Shown here in pieces: positions 1 through 5,160 of a stretch of DNA of 5,160 nt. The stretch's first letter is position 1. The number at the start of each line of letters is the position of its first letter. Position numbers and translations under genes: made by a program. This stretch comes from Acidimicrobiaceae bacterium. GTDB taxonomy: Bacteria > Actinomycetota > Acidimicrobiia > Acidimicrobiales > Ilumatobacteraceae. The stretch is from assembly GCA_947490975.1 (NCBI GenBank), contig CANLHV010000088.1, positions 1-5,160 of the forward strand. The letters are read 5' to 3'. The notes under the pieces are model-generated. The model was not told the DNA's origin. It searched no databases and saw nothing but the letters and a program-made list of their open reading frames with translations.

Positions 1-449
1 TAGTCTTCTTCGCCGATGTCTTCATTCCACAAAGTTGGTTCGGCGACGATGAAATCTTGCATCAGTTTGTAACTCTCGGCGTCGTCGAGCACGATGACTT
101 CGACCCCACGCGACTTGAGAAGCGCTTCGCCACCTAAAAAAGTTCGATTTTCGCCGATGACAACACGTGGAATTTTGTAGAGCAAAATTGCGCCGGTGCA
201 CATGTCGCATGGGCTGAGAGTCGTGTACATCGTCGCGCGTTGATAGACAGTTGCCGGAAGTCGTCCCGCATTTTCGAGGCAGTTCATTTCGGCGTGATGA
301 ATCGCGCTGCCTTGTTGTACTCGCTGGTTGTGGCCAACTGCGATCACTTTTCCGTCAACAACTAGAGCGCCACCGATCGGTATGCCACCGGCGGCGCGAC
401 CTTTCTTGGCTTCAGTTAATGCAAATTGATAGTTGTCTTTGTCGCTCAT
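1..449 (-). CDS. Cytosine deaminase, yeast Fcy1-like (3' end at window edge)
   Basis: Predicted zinc enzyme that deaminates cytosine to uracil and ammonia in the cytoplasm. My translation from ATG 449 gives 149 codons, then the bases TA at the edge, so the stop probably falls one base outside. Seen: HAE motif with His52 (zinc ligand) and Glu54 (proton shuttle), and SPCDMC at 79-84 with Cys81 and Cys84 as the other zinc ligands. GGIPIGGAL (21-29), GHNQR (39-43), YTTLSPCDMCTGAI (75-88), IPRVVIGEN (93-101) and the ending W141-NEDIGE match yeast cytosine deaminase along its whole length (158 residues). Asn41 and Asp144 correspond to the cytosine-contacting Asn51 and Asp155 of the yeast enzyme. 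This is not the amidohydrolase-type CodA of E. coli. AAAGGG five bases before ATG is a good ribosome binding site. It is the last gene of the operon seen here, 34 bases after permease 2. Another COG0590-type base deaminase activity is possible but less likely. Confidence 0.9.
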   Translation of the reverse strand, partial: MSDKDNYQFALTEAKKGRAAGGIPIGGALVVDGKVIAVGHNQRVQQGSAIHHAEMNCLENAGRLPATVYQRATMYTTLSPCDMCTGAILLYKIPRVVIGENRTFLGGEALLKSRGVEVIVLDDAESYKLMQDFIVAEPTLWNEDIGEED

Positions 450-454
450 TTGGT

Positions 455-460
455 GCCCTT
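455..460 (-). promoter_or_regulatory. Ribosome binding site of the deaminase gene
   Basis: On the minus strand AAAGGG lies five bases before ATG 449. It supports this start and shows that the deaminase is translated from its own site, although it probably shares the transporter mRNA. Just upstream of it is a 9-base tandem duplication. Confidence 0.6.
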
Positions 461-461
461 T

Positions 462-479
462 GGTTTCGTTGGTTTCGTT
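462..479. repeat. Two tandem copies of a 9-base unit
   Basis: GGTTTCGTT occurs twice head to tail at 462-470 and 471-479 (AACGAAACC on the transcribed strand). It fills most of the gap between permease 2 and the deaminase gene. It is short enough to be a chance slippage duplication, and no function can be assigned. Confidence 0.5.
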
Positions 480-483
480 ATTT

Positions 484-1386
484 TTATAGTCGTTTATATG
501 GCTTGAGATATGCGCCCGGGTATGGAACATTTCGTCCCGAAATTGCCAACCCGACAATGACTGCCAAAAATGGCAACGCCAGCAGAATTTCAAACGGCAC
601 ATCGGCAAACGACGGCAACAATCGCAGTTGCAATTGCCCCGCGTTGACAAGAGAGAACAACGCGGCGCCAATCAGAAGTCGACCGATTGTCCAGCGACCA
701 AAGATTACTAATGCAAGAGCGACCCAACCACGGCCGTTAATTATGTTGACCGTGAAAGTTCCGACGAATGCAAGGGTGATGAACGCACCGGCGAGAGCCA
801 TGAAAAGCGAGCCGATGATGATTGCCGTGTATCGAGTTTTAGCGACACCAATGCCTGCGACATCGGCAGCCTCGGGGTTCTCGCCAACAGCGCGAATTTT
901 GAGACCGAGCCCAGACTTCCATAGCAACCACCACACGAATGGCACGGCGATTAAAAATGTTGCATAGGTCAACCAATATTGACTGAAAATCGGGCCACCA
1001 AAATTAAGTGGTTGCCACGGGTCGACTCGCACCTGACCGCCATCGGCAGTGAACATGATGCGATTTGCTGTGTTGCAAAGACTGATCATCAAAAGTGTCA
1101 AACCAAGACCCGCAACATGTTGATTAACGCCCAGCGTTACCGTCGCGAACGCAAAAATTAAGCCGGCAAGAGCGCCACTGACAAGCGCAGCAACTAAGCC
1201 TGCTGTCAGGCTGCCTGTTTGAGCTGCAGTCGCGATGCCGACAAACGCACTGCCGTACATGATGCCTTCGACGCCCAAGTTGAGCACCCCAGATTTTTCG
1301 GTGACAAGTTCACCAAGTGCGGCGAGCGCGAGCGGGGTAGCGATGCGCAGGCTTGAGCTAATTATTTCTTCCGTGACGTCAATCAT
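484..1386 (-). CDS. ABC transporter permease 2, nucleoside/base type (NupQ/BmpG-like)
   Basis: Inner membrane channel subunit of a BMP-type importer, in the BPD_transp_2 permease family. The 300 residues match the usual length of the second, shorter permease. Seen: a family motif GELVTEKSGVLNLGVEGIM (25-43), NQHVAGLGLTLL (88-99), and a cytoplasmic coupling loop GLKIRAVGENPEAADVAG (161-178) expected to contact the ATPase. A second conserved stretch, GRGWVALALVIFGRW, lies at 218-232. Hydrophobic segments between these motifs fit a protein of roughly eight or more membrane helices. The start ATG overlaps the stop of permease 1 in ATGA (1383-1386), and GAAGG lies six bases upstream, so translation is probably both coupled and independently initiated. 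It pairs with permease 1 as a heterodimer. The exact substrate cannot be read from the sequence. Confidence 0.93.
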   Translation of the reverse strand: MIDVTEEIISSSLRIATPLALAALGELVTEKSGVLNLGVEGIMYGSAFVGIATAAQTGSLTAGLVAALVSGALAGLIFAFATVTLGVNQHVAGLGLTLLMISLCNTANRIMFTADGGQVRVDPWQPLNFGGPIFSQYWLTYATFLIAVPFVWWLLWKSGLGLKIRAVGENPEAADVAGIGVAKTRYTAIIIGSLFMALAGAFITLAFVGTFTVNIINGRGWVALALVIFGRWTIGRLLIGAALFSLVNAGQLQLRLLPSFADVPFEILLALPFLAVIVGLAISGRNVPYPGAYLKPYKRL

Positions 1387-2459
1387 TTTCGACCTTCGCT
1401 TCTCTTTATTGTCCAGACGACGCGATACTTTTGAATCACCAAAGCACAGACAACCGTGATCAGCAACACTGCCTGAACTAGTTGGCCAATCTGTGAAGGT
1501 ATCTCAAGGGCGCGACTCGCCGAAAATGAGCCGACGGTGATTACGCCGAACATCAGAGCCACGAGCAGAGCCCCGACAAAACTCAATGCAGCGAGAGTCG
1601 CCACGATCACACCCGTGTATCCAAAATTATTGCTGATGCCAGTTGTCAGTTGATGAGCAACGCCGGCGATTTCGCTTGCGCCACCGAGTCCGGCGATGCC
1701 ACCGCTGACAAGTGCCGTTATGAGGAGAGTGCGCTCAACAGGAAGTCCGGCGATTCGTGCGGCGTTAGGTGCGAGACCGACTGCGCGAAGCTTTAAACCG
1801 CCTGACATTTTTCCGACAAACCACCAGCACAAGCCGATGATTACAACGCCAAGTGCAAGACCAAAGTGAACTCGAGTGTTGGGCCAAACAATCCAAAGTT
1901 TCGTCGAATCAGCGATGACATCTGAATCAGGGAAACCCGATTCGCTGTTGCGCCATGGTCCGTTAAGAAGCCCCGTAATAATCAGCAATGCCACGGGGTT
2001 GAGCAACAAAGTCGTGACGACCTCATCAATGCCGAGTCGTGTTCGCAAAAGTGCCGGTGTGAGTGCCCACAGTGCACCAAAGAGCATGCCAGCCAACAAG
2101 ATCAAAGGCACGCCAACAATTCGGGGCAGTGATTCGGCATGGAGACCGACCCAGGTGGCACCAATTGTGCCAGCGAGCAGTTGTCCTTCGGCGCCGATAT
2201 TCCAATAACCAGCACGAAATGCAATCGCCACTGCGGCACCAGTGAAAACAAGTGGCGTCGCTGACAAAAGTGATTCAGTGAAACCAAATCGCGATTGCAA
2301 AGGTGAGATGAACATGTAGCGAACCGCGGGTATCGGCGCACCGCCAGCCCAACGAATCATGATTGCCGAAATGAGAATCGTTAACAGCGCTGCGGCACCA
2401 ACCAGCAACGGCCCGCGCCACCACGGTGTCGATGCACGAAGGACGAAACGAGCTTTCAT
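1383..2459 (-). CDS. ABC transporter permease 1, nucleoside/base type (NupP/BmpF-like)
   Basis: Larger channel subunit of the same importer (BPD_transp_2 family), 358 residues, a typical length for this partner. Seen: a basic N-terminus, a first membrane helix at about 17-35, the family motif FRAGYWNIGAEGQ (81-93), DEVVTTLLLN (145-154) and a polar loop at about 168-198, probably external. A coupling loop GGLKLRAVGLAPNAARIAG (220-238) is the site expected to dock on the ATPase. Further hydrophobic segments run almost to the basic tail KYRVVWTIKRSEGRK. Its ATG overlaps the stop of the ATPase gene (ATGA at 2456-2459), and its own stop overlaps the start of permease 2 in the same way. No clear Shine-Dalgarno lies before this ATG, so it probably depends on ribosomes finishing the ATPase gene. 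Family assignment is firm; substrate is inferred only from the neighbours. Confidence 0.93.
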   Translation of the reverse strand: MKARFVLRASTPWWRGPLLVGAAALLTILISAIMIRWAGGAPIPAVRYMFISPLQSRFGFTESLLSATPLVFTGAAVAIAFRAGYWNIGAEGQLLAGTIGATWVGLHAESLPRIVGVPLILLAGMLFGALWALTPALLRTRLGIDEVVTTLLLNPVALLIITGLLNGPWRNSESGFPDSDVIADSTKLWIVWPNTRVHFGLALGVVIIGLCWWFVGKMSGGLKLRAVGLAPNAARIAGLPVERTLLITALVSGGIAGLGGASEIAGVAHQLTTGISNNFGYTGVIVATLAALSFVGALLVALMFGVITVGSFSASRALEIPSQIGQLVQAVLLITVVCALVIQKYRVVWTIKRSEGRK

Positions 2460-3988
2460 TTCGCGATACCAGCCATTAACTCACCAATCGACTCGCGTGA
2501 TGCTTCAGAATGATCAACGATGCCGACCACCGAGCCGCGGTACATCACAGCAACTCTGTCGGCGAGTTCAAGAATCTCGTCGAGGTCTTCGCTGACGAGA
2601 ACCACTGCGGTGCCTTGTTTGCTCGCCTGGGCGATTAACGATCGAACATAGTTGGTTGCCATCACGTCAAGGCCACGGGTTGGTTGCGAAATGATTGCGA
2701 CCTTGGGGTTGCGGCTGAACAATCTTGCGAGCAGAACTTTTTGCATGTTGCCACCCGAAAGTGTGCCGAAAGCCTGTTTAGGATTTGCCTTGATCTCAAA
2801 TTGAGTGATCGCCGATTCGCAGTGACTGAGCATTTCTTTGCGCCGCAATTGAAATTTGCCCGCAAACTTTTCGACACAATCAAGAATCAAGTTTTCGACA
2901 ACTTGCAAAGCGTGCACCGCCGATGCATGGCGGTCTTCGCCCAAAATGCCGACGCCGGCACGCATCAGCGATTGGGGAGTATTGCTGCCCAGTTGTCGAC
3001 CTTCGACTTCGATCGTGCCGCTATCGATTTGAGTTGTGCCGCTCAAGACATTGACGAGTTCTGTCTGCCCGTTGCCTGAAACACCAGCAATACCCAATAT
3101 TTCGCCGGGTCGAACCGCAAAACTGACGTCACTCAGACCACCGGTTTCTCGTGTAACCCCAACAGAATCGAGCACCAAAATCGGGCTCTGACTCGGACTC
3201 GCACTGCGCTGGCGTTGTTCGGCGCCCGACTGTTGTTCGCCGACCATCAGTGTGATCAATTCTTTCGACGTGATGCCGTTTGCAAGTGAACTCGACACGA
3301 CCTGACCGCGTCGCAAAACCGACACGCGATCAGCAACTTTTTCGATCTCGGCCATCTTGTGACTGATTAAAACGATGCCGATGCCCGCATCTGAGCGCAA
3401 TCGGCGAATAACTTCGAGCAACGAATCGATGTCGTTTGGGCCGAGAACCGCAGTCGGTTCATCCAAAATCAAATAAGAGCAGCCCGACATCAGTGCCTTC
3501 AATATTTCAACTCGTTGCTGTAAAGCGATTGGCAGTGACGAGACAATTGCATCTGGCGGCACATCAAGACCGAAACGTGCCGAAGCCGCGACGATTTCAG
3601 TACGCACCCCAGCCAAGTCGATCGCAAATGTTTTTGCACTTGCCAGCGCAATATTTTCGATAACGGTCATATTTTTAACTAACGAAAAGTGCTGCGTGAC
3701 CATGCCGATACCCGCGGCACGCGCATCGCGCGGAGATTCAATTTTTAACGCAACTCCATCGGCTTCAATTTGGCCAGAGTCAGGTTGCGAAAGTCCATAC
3801 AAGATTTTCATCAGGGTGGTTTTGCCCGCCCCGTTTTCGCCGAGAAGAGCGTGCACTTCACCCGCACGCAAATCAAGCGAAACATCACTCAACGCAATCG
3901 TCTCACCATATGCCTTGGTGATGTTGCGCAAAAAAATTGAGGGGGCGCCACCACGAGATGCGATGACAACCCCCTCAACTGAATTCAT
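2456..3988 (-). CDS. ABC transporter ATPase with two nucleotide-binding domains (NupO/BmpE-like)
   Basis: Cytoplasmic motor of the importer, 510 residues with two fused ABC domains, the normal design for nucleoside and monosaccharide importers. Domain 1 (about 18-250): Walker A GENGAGKTT (50-58), Q-loop Gln99, Walker B LILDEPT with Asp176 and Glu177, switch His210. Its signature is degenerate, LPIALQQ (152-158) instead of LSGGQ. A Gln/Ser-rich linker covers about 251-269. Domain 2 (about 270-510): Walker A is GVSGNGQT (302-309) with Gln for Lys, Walker B reads IISQPT (432-437) without the Asp-Glu pair, and the switch His is replaced in VSEDLDEI (465-472). Its signature LSGGN (410-414) is intact. 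One complete ATP site (domain 1 Walker motifs with the domain 2 signature) and one degenerate site are therefore expected. ATG 3988 is the most upstream start, because an in-frame TAA lies two codons before it; no good ribosome binding site precedes it. Confidence 0.95.
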   Translation of the reverse strand: MNSVEGVVIASRGGAPSIFLRNITKAYGETIALSDVSLDLRAGEVHALLGENGAGKTTLMKILYGLSQPDSGQIEADGVALKIESPRDARAAGIGMVTQHFSLVKNMTVIENIALASAKTFAIDLAGVRTEIVAASARFGLDVPPDAIVSSLPIALQQRVEILKALMSGCSYLILDEPTAVLGPNDIDSLLEVIRRLRSDAGIGIVLISHKMAEIEKVADRVSVLRRGQVVSSSLANGITSKELITLMVGEQQSGAEQRQRSASPSQSPILVLDSVGVTRETGGLSDVSFAVRPGEILGIAGVSGNGQTELVNVLSGTTQIDSGTIEVEGRQLGSNTPQSLMRAGVGILGEDRHASAVHALQVVENLILDCVEKFAGKFQLRRKEMLSHCESAITQFEIKANPKQAFGTLSGGNMQKVLLARLFSRNPKVAIISQPTRGLDVMATNYVRSLIAQASKQGTAVVLVSEDLDEILELADRVAVMYRGSVVGIVDHSEASRESIGELMAGIAK

Positions 3989-3993
3989 AATTT

Positions 3994-4019
3994 AATTTTC
4001 GACTTTAAGGTCGAAAATT
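3994..4019 (-). promoter_or_regulatory. Intercistronic hairpin between lipoprotein and ATPase genes
   Basis: Perfect 10-bp inverted repeat: AATTTTCGAC (transcript strand, 4019-4010), a 6-base loop CTTAAA, then GTCGAAAATT (4003-3994). The base of the stem touches the lipoprotein stop codon and the structure nearly fills the 30-base gap before the ATPase start. There is no run of T after it, so it is not a classic intrinsic terminator. In binding-protein transporter operons such hairpins often protect the upstream mRNA from 3' exonucleases, giving more binding protein than transporter. That role is inferred here. Confidence 0.6.
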
Positions 4020-5053
4020 TATTTGGTCACCGAACCAGCCGGAACTGCCTCGTTGATGTCAACGCGCAGAGTTCCTGCCTTGATTGCTGCCATTGCCGCT
4101 TCGGCTTTGGCAACTACTTCGGCTGGAATTCCACCAGTTACACCAGTGTTGATTTCTGCCAAGAGTGCGCCACCCTTAGCGACCATGCTGAAGTCTTTCA
4201 AGTCTTGTGACGTGTATGACCCAGCCTTGACCTGGTTGAGAATGTATTTGACGGTTGGACGCATGTTCCAAACGTTTGAAGTCACAACCGACTGTGGCGC
4301 AATGCTCTTTTGATCCATCTGGTTACCAAACGAGAGCAAGCCTTTTTCTGCTGCCGCTTCGATGACACCAGCACGCTCAGCGAACATAATGTCAGCACCT
4401 GCTGAAATTTGTGAGAGCGCTGCTTCTTTTGCTGCTGCCGGGTCAAACCACGAGTTGATGAAAGCAACTTTTGCTTCAACTTTCGGGTTAACCGATTGAG
4501 CTCCAGCAATGAATGCGTTGACAATGCGATTCACTTCAGGCACCGGAATGCCACCGACGACGCCGATGATATTCGTTTTGGTCAAACTGCCGGCCAAGAT
4601 TCCTGAAACGTATGCAGGCTCGTGAATCCAGTTATCGAACACTGAGAAGTTTGGCTCAGCAGGTCCGCCACCTGAACCCATTACCCATGCAATGTCTGGG
4701 TAGTCAAGCGCAACCTTGCGAGCTGATTCTTCGTTGCCGAATGAGTCACCCATGATGATGTCTGGTTTGTCTTCTTCGGCGATCTGTCGCGCTGCACGCT
4801 CGAAAGCGCCAGAGGCGTAACCGATGCCGTCAATGTACTTGTATGTAATTTCGCCAGCGTCTGCCATTTCTTGCAGCGCCTCGTGAATTACTCCGTCCCA
4901 CGGTTCTTCAATTACCGATGAATAGGCGGCAACGACGCTTAATACGCCGTCGCTTTCGCTCGATTCATCACTACTTCCACTGTTTCCACCGCATGCGGCT
5001 AACACGATTCCTGCTAGCGCTAATACGGCAAATGAATTCCTCAACTTTTTCAT
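4019..5053 (-). CDS. BMP-family substrate-binding lipoprotein (PnrA/BmpA-like)
   Basis: Extracytoplasmic receptor of the importer, 344 residues, tethered to the membrane by lipid. Seen: signal peptide MKK...LAGIVLAAC with lipobox LAAC and lipid-accepting Cys21, then a Gly/Ser/Asp/Glu-rich spacer (22-36). The two-lobed BMP fold starts at about 37. Family features are GYASGAFERAARQIAEEDKPDII (78-100), YVSGILAGSLTKTNIIGVVGG (148-168), NAFIAGAQSVNP (179-190), the SWFDPAAAKEAA stretch (201-212) and GADIMF (219-224). The usual entry motif of PnrA-like proteins (DKSFNQ-like) is absent; here the N-terminal strand is followed by EEPWDGVIHEAL (49-60). The glycine-rich loop before GVIEAA is replaced by AERA (225-228). 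This suggests a divergent BMP subgroup with its own ligand. ATG 5053 has a strong site, AAAGGGGG, seven bases upstream. It is the first gene of the transporter set. Ligand unknown; nucleobase or nucleoside is inferred. Confidence 0.93.
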   Translation of the reverse strand: MKKLRNSFAVLALAGIVLAACGGNSGSSDESSESDGVLSVVAAYSSVIEEPWDGVIHEALQEMADAGEITYKYIDGIGYASGAFERAARQIAEEDKPDIIMGDSFGNEESARKVALDYPDIAWVMGSGGGPAEPNFSVFDNWIHEPAYVSGILAGSLTKTNIIGVVGGIPVPEVNRIVNAFIAGAQSVNPKVEAKVAFINSWFDPAAAKEAALSQISAGADIMFAERAGVIEAAAEKGLLSFGNQMDQKSIAPQSVVTSNVWNMRPTVKYILNQVKAGSYTSQDLKDFSMVAKGGALLAEINTGVTGGIPAEVVAKAEAAMAAIKAGTLRVDINEAVPAGSVTK

Positions 5054-5060
5054 TTTGCAA

Positions 5061-5068
5061 CCCCCTTT
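5061..5068 (-). promoter_or_regulatory. Strong ribosome binding site of the lipoprotein gene
   Basis: AAAGGGGG on the minus strand, seven bases before ATG 5053. It is the strongest Shine-Dalgarno match in the window and fixes the start, which also gives a correct lipoprotein signal peptide. It agrees with the need for more binding protein than the other subunits. Confidence 0.75.
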
Positions 5069-5082
5069 AGTTGTTGAGCCCG

Positions 5083-5111
5083 AGACTAGTTGTCTTTTTG
5101 GGGGTCACCAA
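5083..5111 (-). promoter_or_regulatory. Weak sigma-70-like promoter candidate for the operon
   Basis: On the minus strand TTGGTG (5111-5106) and TAGTCT (5088-5083) are 17 bases apart. Each hexamer matches the TTGACA/TATAAT consensus at only about half of its positions. The place is right, about 30 bases before the lipoprotein ATG, but the match is poor. The true promoter may lie outside the window, or the operon may begin with an upstream gene. Confidence 0.22.
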
Positions 5112-5160
5112 AACCGAAGAAGCCATCGGGCCGCGCCAACCCCCACCCGCGCCCGGGCCA
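5086..5160 (-). CDS. Possible C-terminal end of an upstream gene (24 codons)
   Basis: One minus-strand frame is open from the right edge to TAG at 5088-5086 and reads WPGRGWGLARPDGF, then FGFGDPQKDN. The composition (Gly-, Pro- and Arg-rich, then a polar end) is compatible with a protein tail, and the gap to the lipoprotein ATG would be 32 bases. However, a second minus-strand frame and a plus-strand frame also stay open, and the first 40 bases are strikingly G+C-rich compared with the rest. This region may instead be non-coding upstream DNA. No family is recognisable from so short a piece. Confidence 0.25.
   Translation of the reverse strand, partial: WPGRGWGLARPDGFFGFGDPQKDN

Noticed and set aside
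22..210. Minus-strand open frame of 62 codons
   Set aside because: It is a shifted frame within the deaminase gene; the real frame contains the HAE and PCDMC zinc motifs, while this one is Arg-rich without any motif.
450..483. Separate promoter or terminator between permease 2 and the deaminase gene
   Set aside because: The 34-base gap holds a tandem 9-base repeat and a ribosome binding site, but no hairpin and no promoter-like hexamer pair.
251..967. Plus-strand open frame of 238 codons
   Set aside because: It lies opposite the deaminase gene and permease 2, crosses their junction, and its translation is basic and low in recognisable structure. The minus-strand genes explain the region fully.
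2684..3079. Plus-strand open frame of 131 codons
   Set aside because: It is antisense to the second nucleotide-binding domain of the ATPase and shows no family features or ribosome binding site that I can see.
3994..4019. Intrinsic transcription terminator between the lipoprotein and ATPase genes
   Set aside because: The stem is AT-rich at its base and is followed by AAATT rather than a T-run; the downstream genes have no evident promoter and belong functionally with the lipoprotein.
3994..4019. Palindromic operator for a transcription regulator
   Set aside because: The symmetry would suit a DNA-binding dimer, but the site lies inside the operon rather than near a promoter, and no second copy of the full palindrome was noticed upstream of the lipoprotein gene.

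Overview
The window carries a single minus-strand operon, read from right to left: a BMP-family substrate-binding lipoprotein (5053..4019), a two-domain ABC ATPase (3988..2456), two membrane permeases (2459..1383 and 1386..484) and a cytosine deaminase (449 to the left edge). The first four genes form a complete importer of the type used for nucleosides and related bases (BmpDEFG, RnsBACD and NupNOPQ relatives). The fifth gene encodes an enzyme that closely resembles fungal cytosine deaminase (Fcy1).

Layout. Positions 5160..5086 are very G+C-rich and may hold the last 24 codons of an upstream minus-strand gene. A weak promoter candidate lies at 5111..5083 and a strong ribosome binding site at 5061..5068, ahead of the lipoprotein gene. 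The lipoprotein and ATPase genes are separated by 30 bases containing a 10-bp perfect hairpin. The ATPase, permease 1 and permease 2 genes overlap by four bases (ATGA) at each junction, a sign of translational coupling. A 34-base gap with its own ribosome binding site precedes the deaminase gene, which reaches the left edge at about its natural end. No tRNA, rRNA, CRISPR array or mobile element was seen, and no stretch over 300 bases lacks a gene.

How the genes fit together (inference). The lipoprotein would capture a nucleobase or nucleoside outside the membrane, the two permeases would form the channel, and the ATPase would power import. The deaminase would convert imported cytosine to uracil and ammonia, feeding pyrimidine salvage and supplying nitrogen. 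No nucleoside hydrolase, phosphorylase or cytidine deaminase is visible, so a free base is a slightly better guess for the substrate than a nucleoside.

Organism. The sequence is bacterial: type II lipoprotein signal, Shine-Dalgarno sites and a compact operon. The intermediate base composition and the style of the lipoprotein (LAAC lipobox followed by a Gly/Ser/Glu/Asp-rich tether) suggest a Gram-positive-type or actinobacterial lineage, possibly an aquatic one. This is a weak inference and no marker gene is present. Most of the content belongs to known families; the most notable point is the fungal-like deaminase tied to a BMP transporter.
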